Position numbers and translations under genes: made by a program. Shown here one piece after another: positions 50,207 to 61,940 of a stretch of 64,000 nucleotides of DNA (its first letter is position 1; each line of letters starts with the position of its first letter). The notes below the pieces were generated by a model that was not told the DNA's origin, ran no database searches, and saw nothing but the letters and a program-made list of their open reading frames with translations. This DNA is from Prinia subflava (Eukaryota > Chordata > Aves > Passeriformes > Cisticolidae). The stretch is taken from NCBI RefSeq assembly GCF_021018805.1, contig NC_086248.1, positions 93,083,239 through 93,147,238 on the forward strand. Reading direction: 5' to 3'.

Positions 50207-51205
50207 AATATTCAGTTTTATCCCCTTGGCAAGGACTAAGTGTGCTAATGGGATGAAACTTTGAGGAAGCAACTTTCCTGTGTGTTCAGGTGTCTCTGTG
50301 CACTGCCTTTGAATGTGGACAGTGTTTGGAACTGGTCCATTTTCTCAGATACTAGGCATTAAGGCCAGTTATTCCAGATGATGAAGTAAGTGGATGTCTT
50401 CAGCCTAGTATTTTTACCAACTGGCTGGTATTAATTGTCTTGTGGGACATTGAGGTGTTTCCTCTTTTTGGTAGCTTTCCATGCCTTAGGTATGAGGGAA
50501 GTATCTGAACTTTGCTGAACTTTGTCATCAGTAAAGTCCTTTATTATCTTCTTCAGAGAGGGGCAATTTGAGTAATTGGTTTTATTTGTTACAATACTTC
50601 AACAGGTTTATACCTCATAGTAGAAGGCAGAATCTTTGAATGTTTTCTGTCTTCTATTAGCTGATATAATACAGTAAAAAATTCTCTGGTACATTAGGTA
50701 AAATGGTTCTGGGGTCAATTCCAAGGTTAGGGGTATTTTTCTGCTGTGCTCCCAAGCCTGGATTGCTGTTTGTGTGCACTGTGTGTGGTTGTGGCACATC
50801 AATCAAAACTGACTGTACTTTCATGTGCTAAAAGGCTGCCAAGAGAAACTTGGAATTCATTCATGGAGTTTTTGATGGGAAAGGAGAGACAGGTAAAGCA
50901 ATTTTGAGAATAGTCTTGAACTCTACTGAAATGCATAATTTGGACTTTTGGAGGAATATATTCACAGCTGAAAATTACAATCAGCACAGGAAAAAATTAT
51001 AGATGAATGGACAAAAATACAGAACACAATAAAAAGCCCAAACTTTGTCATAAAGCAGATAAACTTATGGAACAAATTTCTGGGTTTTTTCTAAACCTAA
51101 TTTTCTCTATCTGAGGTGAAAATCTTCTGAACCATCTAGGTACAGAAGAGACTAAGAGATCCTTGAAAAAAATGTTTTTGGTGACAGGATTGGAGAGAAA
51201 AGAGT

Positions 51206-51208
<3 letters not shown>

Positions 51209-51238
<30 letters not shown>
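51209..51238. repeat. A30 homopolymer
   Basis: 30 uninterrupted A, the longest homopolymer in the window. No retrocopy body or target duplication was recognised around it. Confidence 0.95.
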
Positions 51239-51241
<3 letters not shown>

Positions 51242-51832
51242 AGGAAACATTGTGAGGACAAGAATGAAATGAGTGTAAGTTCTATTACTATATATTACTA
51301 GCTGTAATATTTTTTTTTCAGTTTCTAGAAAATGAAAATTAGTAAAATTGAAGATCATGAAGAGACTTGATATCAGAGTTATGGCTACATAGTTTTAGAC
51401 TATGAATGAGATTTGTATAATTTTATCAAAGAAAAGATAATTTGGCCCTTATTCTCAGTGGAAAACCCAGCAGAGATCCCATTCCCTTAGGAATTCCAAG
51501 AAAACTTGTCAATTAGTCTCTTATTCATAGAGTGTAACTCCTCTCCTACTCTGAATTTACACATGAAGGTTTTCATTAACTATCTCATATGCAGTGAACT
51601 CAATTCATAGTTCCCTAATTATTGTCAGTACCCAAGTGCAGGCACACAAGATTTACAGGGAGTTGTGGCAGCTGCTCACAGAAATGAGTTACACAATTTA
51701 ACAGAAATGAGACCAGGCAATTTGTGTGCTACTGTAATAACCAAATGATCAAAAATGGCCTCAGTAAAGAGAATCAATCATCTGAAAGTGTTTTCATAAA
51801 CATGCACACCAGACAAATGATCTTGCCTGTAG

Positions 51833-51848
51833 AAAAAAAAAAAAAAAA
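51833..51848. repeat. A16 homopolymer
   Basis: An uninterrupted run of 16 A. Confidence 0.9.
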
Positions 51849-54800
51849 GGCAAGCAACCAAAACAGAATTAGAGCAGAAACACATACTATGTGGAAAATC
51901 TCCCATAATCAATAATGCTTTCAGGCTTGCTTTGACCACCTTTGGTGATTCTTGTAGTTCTAAGAATTCCATATTTGTTTTTTTTCCCCAGAATTCCTGG
52001 GGTTTGTTTTTCTGTGGTATTGATTTTGGTTGGTTCTTATGTGGTAGCATGTACAGGTTTATTTTCACAGACAGAAGGATGGATCAAAATATCTGTATCG
52101 CTTCAAGTTTATTGGGAGCAGAGAAGTGTCTATCAGAACAGTTGAGTTTTTTACAGAGTACCTGGGACCCTGTACTGTAAATGGTCAAAAATAGAAAACA
52201 TTCTTTAATTTAAATAACTTCTTACAGTAGTGGTTAGTAACAACACACAGATAAGTCTTGCTGCAAGGTAGATTTTCCTTTAATTTGCATGTCCATCTCC
52301 ACCATGGGTATCTGAGTCTTGGTAAGAGTAAAGTTTCAAAGTCGATAAAAAATACTACTCTGTTCCTGTTTAGTTTGGTCTTTATCAATTACAACTCCTC
52401 CTTCCAACTCTTAACTGCAAGAAAAAGACTAACAATCAAAGAAAAAAAGCCCTGGTGGTCTACATTGTTTGCCTGACTTCAGGGCTTTAAGCGAAATATT
52501 AGACCTCCTGGTGGAAAGTTGTGAAATTTAGGTGTGTGAAAGTATTGAAGTATCTATTACAGGGACTCACGTATGGCACTTCTCCCTGTTGAGGAGTTCT
52601 ATGAAAATCTTAAATTACATAATTTGACAGTACGTGAGCACTATGTTTTAATTTCATGACACATGGTTCTGTTTCTGGAGTCTGGGTCCAGATTAGCAGC
52701 CTGTGAAATTAATGAGCGAAAGTTCAAGTGCTGTTTTTTTTCTGATTGTATTAATTTTGAATTCGTCTCTTGGCCAAAAAAGGCTTGGGATATTAAATAG
52801 TGGCTTGAAGGTGAAGCATGCATAATTGTTTGGCTACATTTTAAAATCCCAGAGATCAGGCTAGACTTTCTTTTGATGATGAAGATATTCCTTTGTTTGT
52901 GTATGCATGTATTTAAAAATGGATTATATAGAATATTTAAAAGAGAGAGAGATGGTTACATTCATTCTCTTAATCCCTGATGATATCTTCAAATATTTAA
53001 AATGTGTCAGAAATTTAAGAATCAGATTATATGACTGCCATATTACCACATGGCTTAAAATGCTATTCTTTGTCTACTTTGTTAACGAGACTGTAGCAGC
53101 AATTCTATTTTCACAAATATTGTGACTAACAGCCCAGATTTTCTGTGCAAGATTTCTCTGTGATATGATTTTCTAGAATATGCAATAATTGCGACATATT
53201 ATTTTCTTTTAAGGAATTTGATGAAAATATAAGCAATATGCCTCAAATTAATGACATCTGAACTTGGCAAGTCTGTGGACAACTGAAGGTAAGGACCTCA
53301 ATGAATCAGGATCCCTTTTGAAAATGTGTATCTGACATATTCATAATATTGCAGCACATGGGGAAGACAATTAAAAAAAAGCTTACAAAAAAGAAAATTA
53401 AGTTTTAAAGGTTTTGTTATTCCCTCCTTAAAGCCACTAACTCCTCATCAGCATCCTGATCAATAACTATTGGTACAGTGGAGAAAAGATGCTTAACAGT
53501 CTATTTTGTGACTGCTCTTTAGGAAACTCATAAATAACAAAACGAATTGTAGAGATGTACATATTCTTTCTTTAAACAATGGAACAAATTTTGTACCTGG
53601 AGGCACACCTGATATCTTGGTGGCCTTTCAACAGCAATTAGACTGCACAATGCATATAGCTCGTATGAATGATGCTTAAGAAAGGAGAACTTAATGGAAA
53701 TTCCAGCTTTCATTTAATTTAATGAAGGTATGTTCCTATAAACATTCTGGAACATTTCAGGTACAATTATTCCATCTTTTAAGAGACTCAAATAATTTTG
53801 GTTCAGTTTTGTAAGCACTTCCTATCATGTTGTTTCACCGTCCTTCTGTAAATACTATGACATTGTATAAATGCCATGTGTCATAATTAGTAACTTATCA
53901 CTTTACCTGTATTTGTACATTTAGTATTTTGGACAGGAAACACTGAGAGAGAAAATAACTGTGCTTCGGAAGAGAATATGTTATGACGAGATGACTTGCT
54001 TAGAAGACTTCTTAAAGACGGCAATAAAGAAAATGCTTTATCTTAGAACAAAAGCATGGTGACTTCTGAATATTGCATCACCAAATGAGGAACCCACAAG
54101 CAAGACATAGTTTTTACTGTAAGTACCACTACTAAAGACAAATCCTTTCTTTAGTGAAGCTTTACAGGTTTTAATCAGTCTCCATTACTTGAGATGGTGA
54201 ACTAGAATGTCCAATTAGATTATTGATTAAGAATTAAATTGTAGAAAATGCCTGAATGACATATATATCCATTCTAAATAAGAGTGTCTTATTTTAGTTA
54301 ATGGCTTTTTTTTTTTTGAAATGTCAATTTTTAGGAAGGTCTGTTTCAACATAACTCTTTTGTGTATATTGAAGGTTTGCTATATCTGCATGATATTTAG
54401 GAAAATTAGACCAGTTATCAAGTATGTTATTACTGAGAATGTTTATTTGGGAAGCTGGAGATATCCTTAACTTTGCCCCGATCACAAATATCACTTATAT
54501 ACTGTGCATATTTATTTACATGTAGCAATGTGATGATTAATTTGGAGCTTGGAAAGTAAGAAACTGATGAATACAGTGATCTTTATCCAAAAAAATGACC
54601 CCTAAAACAACGCGTTCCCTTAAACATCTTAATGTGAATAGTTACTATCGCAGGTAGATATTGGAAGTCCTTGTGTTTTTATTTGGGAATTATCAGCAGG
54701 TAAGTTTGGACTGCAAAGTTTTCTCAGGCCTTGAGGAAATCTCAGTCAAAATCTTAGAAAGAAAAAATTAATGCTTCAGTGCTTGGACCACATGAAACAG

Positions 54801-55757
54801 AAAAACCTGTTTGCAGGTTTCTATCAGACAAGGGACGGGAACTTCAGGTTTCTGAATTAGAGATGAGTTGACTCATCTCTGAACTTTGAACTAGTAGAAG
54901 AAGGAGCTGGGCTCAGAATATTTCCCTTGCTTTTTTGAGGGTTTTTTTTGCCTTTTTTTCCTCCCCCAAAATTCAGAAAATGTCTGCTTCCTTCCAGCAT
55001 TGTGTATGTGGTTTTTGTTTGTAAACAGACATTTTCTTCTCTTGTTTGTCTGCAGTCCTCACAGAGCATAAGGGTAAACACAATCTTTAGTGATAAATAG
55101 TCTTGGATTGGGCATGAACAACTTACTACCTTCACAGCAGAACCTTTAGTGCCATGCAACTCTGTTCTCTGGTGCAGTTCTGTTGATTGCAGAGCTGTGT
55201 GTTTCTTGAATCACTGTCTGCTGTTCAATATTTCTGAAAGTGAAATAGAACTTGTCTTTCTTTTAGATGTTTAATCATGCTGAAGTGATGCCTTCCAAAG
55301 TACTTAACCCTCTTAACTGAAAGATCACTTCTCCTTGAAATAATAGAACCATAACCTTAGACTACTTTTACTGCTTTAAGGTGTGTATCACAGAGGCGGA
55401 TGTTCAGTCTGGAGTTACTGATTAAAAACTCCCAGCCTGCTGGTGATTTCTCCTTGTTTTACTTCCTTTCCTGCTGTCAGTGAATACATACTTTCCTCTA
55501 GATTTAGTTTTACACTGCTTTCTCAAGCAATGTCAAAGGCTTTAGATAACCTGTCAATCATGAGCATTAAAGCTGAAGAATGAGCAGTTTTACTCCTTTA
55601 GGAAGCTGATGCAATCAATCATTCACTTTTAAGTACTGAAAACAAACACCATCACCAAGTTGTTTTCTATCAGGTTTTAATCCAATGATCAGGTTTTTTC
55701 CCATGATTCTAAAAATGGAAAAGAGCTGAGGTAAATTATACTGAGGTACCAAGATTG

Positions 55758-55762
55758 CTGTA
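55758..55762. repeat. Target-site duplication, left copy
   Basis: CTGTA directly abuts the LTR end and is repeated exactly at 57133-57137. A 5-bp duplication is typical of ERVL-type (class III) insertions; class I gives mostly 4 bp and class II mostly 6 bp. Confidence 0.9.
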
Positions 55763-57132
55763 TGTCATGGGTTAGCACTGGCCAGATGTTAGTGCACTCA
55801 TGAATATATGTTTTTTCTCTAACAACTCCTGTGGGATGTGATCAGGAACAGAGCAGAGCAGGCTTAAATCTTGAAAACAAAAAAAAACCCCACCAAAACT
55901 TTATTAATTACATAAGAACAGGGACAGAAATACTCTTAAACACACACAGAGACAGAAATAAAAACTTCTTAGAACATTTCTTCTCCCAGTTTCTACCTCC
56001 CCACCCATCACTCTTCAAAGACCAACTCTTGGGTTTTAGATTAAACAATCACCACTCAAAAACAAACTAATCTTCAATTCAGCAAGGGAGAGAGGAGTCT
56101 CTCTCGCACCACAGACTGTTCCTCAGAAAACACGGGTCTACCCCTTATGTGTTCCCATGTCACCCGTGGCACCGCCCGGAGAAGTCTGCTAAGGTGACAC
56201 TCTCATTTTCCTATGTCCAGCGCTCTCACTGCTGTCTCATAGGCCAAAACTGCATACAGGGCTCTTTTAAGGATGCTGCATGCCGAGCTCTCCCCTTTTC
56301 ACCCAGGGGCCGGGGTTCCAGGAGCAGGTCTGCCCTTAGGGCAGAGGGCACCACCTCACCCTCCCCCTCTTTTCTCTGCTCGCTCCAACTCTTCAAGTGC
56401 CAGTCACTGTAGCAAAAGCAAGGGGCAGCTGCATCTACCCAAAAATGCAGTTTGTGTTCAAAAGAGACTCAAGTTCAGTCCATGGCTGACATTATGCAAG
56501 AAAAGTCCAGCTCCAAGGCTACTCCTCTCATTCTTCCATCGAGTTCCTTCCAATCATGCTTTATCATCTCGGTCCCAGGCCGCTTCCCTCTCTCCGAAAA
56601 CCACCAGTCATGAGAATCAATGTCTAAGAAAAGTTTCTTTCTGCCAAGCAAGGGTTAACAGTTTCTTCTCGGCAGGGTGCTGCAGGCTCAAGGCACTCCC
56701 AGGCTCTGCAAACCCCCACGTGGCTCGGCACTTTCTCCCGGAGTTTGGGGGGAGAAGAGGGGGGTGAGCACACACAGAAGGCACTTCCACAGTTTTCCAC
56801 CCCTCCATCCTGGACGGGGCAGCTCAGTTCCAGTCCTGTCCCTTCTCTTCTCCTCCCCCCCGAGGGCTCCGGCTTACCTGAGCCGACCACGTGTTTCCCC
56901 TCCCCCACCCAGCCTCGTGGCCGGGCAGGGGAAGGAGGCCTGACACATCCTTCTGCTAAAACCAGGATCTGAAAAGAAGCCGAACCCCCCAGACTCCTGC
57001 TTTTAACTCTTTGTGTCCTCAGAGGCGTGTCCAAACCTCCGAGTGACTAACCCAGGTGCCAGCAGAAAAGCTGATCACTGATTAGACTGCCCACATCTCC
57101 CTAGAAAAATTCACCTCCCCCCAACCACGACA
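55763..57132 (-). mobile_element. Solo LTR of an endogenous retrovirus (probably ERVL-like), minus strand
   Basis: A 1370-bp element begins TGTCATGG and ends CCACGACA on the plus strand, so its ends form the short TG...CA inverted repeat of an LTR (TGTC(A/G)TGG). A perfect 5-bp target duplication, CTGTA, borders both ends. Orientation comes from a polyadenylation signal read on the minus strand (complement of 55900-55905), followed by a GT-rich stretch. A TATA-like TTAAAAGAGC (complement of 56261-56270) suggests that U3 spans about 57132-56240. No internal gag, pol or env and no second LTR are present, so it is a solo LTR left by recombination between paired LTRs. The TGTCGTGG-type start, long length and GC-rich U3 recall passerine ERVL families. 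The 99-164-codon frames inside it are not viral genes. Confidence 0.9.
55900..55905 (-). terminator. LTR polyadenylation signal AATAAA
   Basis: AATAAA on the minus strand, within the last 150 bp of the LTR and followed by a G/T-rich stretch, as expected near the R/U5 boundary. Confidence 0.65.
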
Positions 57133-57137
57133 CTGTA
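57133..57137. repeat. Target-site duplication, right copy
   Basis: CTGTA, identical to the left copy at 55758-55762. Confidence 0.9.
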
Positions 57138-60055
57138 GCATCCAAGTAGCTGTTCCATTGCTTGAGGCACCACTATAAAATCATGACAAATGAGGAATAC
57201 ATTTGCAAAGTCTAAAGGAGACCTTAGGCAGGTCGAATGTAATTACATAGCTAAAATTCAAGCAAGGCCTCACCTGGGAAGGAAAGTGTTGCTCACTGTT
57301 AGTAGGGTGCCAGGCAGGAACTGTGTTTAGATTATTTACTACATAGAGTAACCTAGAGTGCAGCCATAATTTAGAATGATAGAGTATTAAAGAGAAAAAC
57401 ATACTGTGTGAGTAATTTCCAACCTAGTAATGAAGCATAATGGTATAGAGCCATCATGCTATATTATGCAATCTGCATTTTATAGAATGTGTGAATATAA
57501 ATTCAGTTATTTGCTGCTTGTCAGGAGAAATTGCACCAACTCAATGTTCAAAACCAAAAAGTACTTTTCAAAAGTAAAGGGAAGGAAGAAACAACTCTGT
57601 CTTCTCTGAAATGGAAGTGTCATACAGGAGCTTGGATTAGCAGAACATAGGCCTTTTCTGTATCTTATCTGTGGCCCAAAATCTGAAGCGTACGTTGGAA
57701 TGCATCTCAAAAGAAAGTTGCTGCACCATATGGGAGGAATGTGGGAGTAAATACTATAAAAATCTTTAAATACAAACCCCAAAACATAATGCAAACAAAC
57801 CAACAAGATCAGATGGGATTTGGAGGTTGTATGTAATGAACATTTAATATGTACATCCTTAGGGTTATTGATGCTATCTTAGTATGTCCATGACAGTTGT
57901 TTCTAGAAAAGACATAATCTAAAATGAGAAAGGTAAACTAAGAACAGAAATAAGGAAAAATCATAAACGGTCTAATAACACAAACTGCAACTCAACATCT
58001 TTCTCTGAGGATGCTGGAGAAGCTGAGGTGAAAGTCTGTTAGGAGAATAGAAGGAAAAAATATTTCTGATATTATGTCGGAAAGTGGAGGACAAAGTAAA
58101 AGAGTGCCTCAGAACTGGCAGTCATTCTAGTTGCTCACCTTGCAAATATTTTTCAGAGCATCCTAGATCACACTCCAGCCAAATGAGTGTTGTTTTATTC
58201 CTGTAGCCTCTGTTTAATTGGTTTTTAACCTTTCTAGTTTTCTAGATTAGTTAACGAGCAGCATCAATAAATACAGGCAATCATTTGTCACCTGGCTGTC
58301 AACTGTAAGGACATAGTTTTCAAATATTATTTAAATTTATGTATGCTTAGTATGTGTGGTTTATGTTTCTCCTGAGCCTTGGTGAGAATTCCACTTGGTC
58401 AACATCTTGAATTTGGACGTATATCAAGTGCAGGAAGAGAGGAAAGCTGAAAAATGTTTAGAAGAAGATAAAGTGTCAGGGTTTGGAAAAGATTGAGAAA
58501 AACCAGACAGAAATTAATTCCCAATACCTGTTAAATATGAAGTCAAAAAGATCTCCACTACTGACAAAGAATGTTCGAGAATTTGAAGGGCATCATGTTG
58601 AGATTAAGTAGACTTTTCATACTTTTATTTTAATATGTTTAAAATAAATGGTAGGTTAACTTTCCTGACTGTATAACCACTTCCCATCTAAACTAATCTG
58701 CAATTAAAAGAGAGGATTTACTTCCTACATCTGCTTTTGGAAGAGAAAGGAACCACTCTGTGCTGGCAGGCAAATTGACATAACCTTCAACAGGGTATAA
58801 TGCTGAAATCTTCAATATGATGTGGTAAGCCACAAAATAACATGAAGACAAATACCTTTTTGGCTTCCTTCCACTACTTTATTTATTACATCCTTCTTTA
58901 TTTTTCACTGGCAGAGAGGAAAAAAAAGTACATGATTCAAAGTAGTTATGACCACTTTTAAGCAGTTTCAAGTTTTGAGACAACACTTCCTACTTGAAAC
59001 ATTACAGTAAATCCATAGAGTTGTCCATTTATGATTTTTTGAGTTCCTCAGCCTGTGTTTGTAAAGGGAGGGCAGAGTGAGCTGGGAGAGGGATATTTTT
59101 ATTCCTGCAGTGTTTCCTGTAAAGATAAAATGCATGTTCACAGTGCAGTGTAATATACCCTAATCCAGGTTTCCACAGTGCAAATTTGCTGGAGTTTTTT
59201 TCAACTTCCTCTTTCCCAGCCCCAGGAGTTTAGGCCAGGAACTAAGAATTCCTTTCCTAACTGTTCTGCCTGCTCATGTTGACTAATAAGACCCATAAAG
59301 TTTGGACAGGATCTGTTTCCTGTTTATATAAACAACACAAAATATTTGGGCAAAATTGTTCAGTGTGATTTTTCGGAATAAGTACTGAGTAAAAATTGCC
59401 CGTGACTTTTGAGTTTTGGCCTCCAGAAGCATTGCTGCATTAACACTCTCCTAAATCAAAATTGGTGGTAACAGGTGTGGGACACGAGCCTACCTTTAGT
59501 GTTCAGCTTCAGGTCCAGAGCTTTGGAAGGAGATGGAGTTTGGTTTTATTTGGTTTTATTTGGTTTTATTTAGTTTTATTTATTGTTTGAAATGGCATGA
59601 CCAGGACTAAGTGGCATAACTAGATGCTCTGTTCTTTAAATGACTGTAACTGTGATAGACAAATACACCCTGCAGGTGTGTGAGGATCCAGTGTCAAAGC
59701 AAGGGGTTCTGGTGGTAGGAACAAGGTGTCCCAACGCACCAGCAGTGGCAGTGATGCTCCTTACAAATTCTCATCAGGCTGAACAAAAACTCTGGACCAC
59801 GCCTGGGAACTTTTGTACTTTGTTGTGCAGTCACCATAACTCCTGCACCCAGCCCACTGTTTAGACACAAAAGGTGTTACCTCACTAGCTCCTAAATTCT
59901 ACAGTAGACTTCCACAAGTCCTTGGATTTTGTACAGTACACTTCAATAAGCAATCAGCTCCCACAGCAACCTTCTTGAAGGCGCTGGCTCACAAGCCACA
60001 ACACACTGCCACAGTCTCCCCACTGCCACAACAAACTTCAGTATGGAGCATGGGG
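57138..60055. other. AT-rich DNA, nothing identified beyond one simple repeat
   Basis: No gene or named repeat was recognised up to about 59.6 kb. From 59.64 kb the composition changes and the sequence may belong to the next element. Confidence 0.45.
59539..59586. repeat. (TTTGGTTTTA)n decamer repeat
   Basis: Three perfect to near-perfect copies of a TTTGGTTTTA decamer, followed by a degenerate fourth. Confidence 0.9.
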
Positions 60056-60059
60056 TAGA

Positions 60060-60438
60060 ATATGACAGCTGTGTGTGGCCCAGACAAAGCAAAGGAGGAG
60101 AGAAATAAAGAGAAAAAGGAGAAAGAACAGAGAATATTAGCAGTCCTTGGATCTGATGTCGATCCTGCCATGTGGATGGTCCAGAGCTGGGGTTGTGAGG
60201 CAAGAGTGAAAGAGAAAGAGAGGGGGCCCAATCCCCTTTATTTTGCACACCTCTTATGCAAACTAGATAATTCATGGATTTTATTCACCTGTACAAAGCC
60301 AGCCCTTAGAGTCCTCCTCCAGGAAGTGAGTTGAGGAGGGTGGACTGTGAAAGGGTCTCAAGATGAGCAGTCTCAGAGCAGTGGCTACACCACTGCCGTG
60401 GGACCCCCTCCTCACATTACATCTTTCTTGCCATAACA
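60060..60438 (-). mobile_element. Possible retroviral LTR, minus strand
   Basis: The right end reads CCATAACA on the plus strand, so the minus strand starts TGTTATGG, a plausible LTR start. About 200 bp in, the minus strand has AATAAA (complement of 60237-60242), followed by a pyrimidine-rich stretch of CTCTCTTTCTCTTTC type, as in U5/R regions of avian ERVK-like LTRs. The far end could not be fixed, no target duplication was found and no primer-binding site was recognised. The left boundary given is a guess; related sequence may extend to about 59640. Confidence 0.33.
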
Positions 60439-61679
60439 GTCAGAAAGTTTGACCAAAAACACACTTATTTCTGGTTCTTTCCACAAGGTGAGTGGTCCAG
60501 AGCCAGCAGTGACAAGACTGTGATGTTTAGTGCTCAGTCTGTATGATCAGGGGAAAAAGAGAGAAGAATTGAGTACTTATCTAGGCAAACTAATCTTTCA
60601 AAATAGAGACAGAGCTTTCAAACTCTCACCTCTATCAAACTACACCAAACTAACCTTTGTACAACTCTGCATCTTTTGACTGCTTTATGCTTTCTGTGAT
60701 TAAAGTAGAACAATGCCTCTTTGGTAAAATAAGAGAAAATGGTGGCAGAAAAAGCTGAATATTTTTACTTTAATCTTTTTTTGCTGAAACATTGATAATT
60801 TACAAAGCATCATTAAGAGTAAGCTTTTTTTCTTTATTAAGCTTTAGTGAAACCAGCATTCCTACAGGATGACTGTATTTTAATTCTTGAAATAAATCCA
60901 TTGCATTGCAGGGACACTGCAATCTAAGTAATCAATGGTTTTAATTTTTTTTTTCTTTTAAGAAAGATTCATGTGTTCTATGTTATATAACATTGAAAGA
61001 GGTTTTAATAATTGCAGTCTAAAATATGCTTTAACACACATCTTGCCAGAATCTGGACTCAGAATAAAGACAGGATGTTCTTAGACGTAAAATCAAAATT
61101 CCTTTGCCAGTCAATAATGTTTCAAGCATAAATCTGTTTTTATGACTATATTTACTTCAGGAAAAATATAAAATCAAAAACAAAACTCAGGATGCATGAA
61201 ACAGAAAAAGCATTAAATTTCCAACTAGTGAGCTTGAAGCATCAAATTTTGCAAATTTCAAGTTTAATAAGTTGGAATCACCCCCCCCAATATGTTTATA
61301 TGTTTTTAAAAAGAAAAAGAACATCACTCCTTTGTTCTACAATGTCTAAAATGGTTTATTTAATGTTAAAGTTAAAAGGAGGATATTTTCACCCCTATCT
61401 AGCATACATAATAAATAACAAGGTACACGGAGTACCTCATTTTTCCTTGAATTAATGCTAAGACTGCAGAGCTTCTTTGTTTTCCTGAAAGAAAAGTCCT
61501 TTTGTAGTAGATGACTTCATATTTTGTGGCCAGGGGCCACAAAGTCACACTTCCAGGAAGTTTTCTTGTTTTAAGTGTGGAGTCACATCTTCAGTTCTGG
61601 CTTAGGAAATGGATATAGAAACAAGTGACAATGGCAAAAGTCTACTTTGAAGTCTGCTTCCAGCAGGTAGAAAATTGTG
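60439..61679. other. AT-rich DNA, nothing identified
   Basis: No gene, RNA or recognised repeat; a C8 run occurs near 61280. Confidence 0.5.
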
Positions 61680-61775
61680 CTCTGGAAATGTGTTTTTCAT
61701 ATATGTCTGTCCTCTAGAAACGTATTGTCTGTGTATGGCTGTGCTCTAGAAGTGTGCTGTGTGTGTAGGGCTGTG
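61680..61775. repeat. Three-copy 32-bp minisatellite
   Basis: Three diverged units of exactly 32 bp lie at 61680-61711, 61712-61743 and 61744-61775. Each starts CTCT(A/G)GAA and ends with a (G/T)(C/G)CTGT(G/C)-like word. Units 2 and 3 are closest to each other. Confidence 0.85.
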
Positions 61776-61894
61776 TTCAAATGTGAGGCCACAGTAAATC
61801 ACTAGTGCCAAAGAGTGTAAACAGCAAAAGTGTGTCCATGTAAAGCTGGTTCATATGCTCTGCCTGTTCTTGGTAAAAATAAGGATATTTTAAT

Positions 61895-61940
61895 TTTTGA
61901 TTTTAAACAAACAAATGTTTTGATTTTAAACAAATAATTT
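61895..61940. repeat. Two-copy 23-bp tandem duplication
   Basis: TTTTGATTTTAAACAAACAA units at 61895-61917 and 61918-61940, differing only near their 3' ends. Confidence 0.9.

Larger units (their letters stand above)
49829..55757. other. AT-rich DNA, nothing identified beyond simple repeats
   Basis: No gene or transposon recognised up to the LTR target-site duplication. Isolated donor-like words (for example CAG|GTAAGT with GT at 54700) have no convincing acceptor or frame. Confidence 0.5.

Noticed and set aside
56273..57034. 136- and 164-codon frames on opposite strands
   Set aside because: Both lie inside the solo LTR, which is non-coding, and show no gag, pol or env features.
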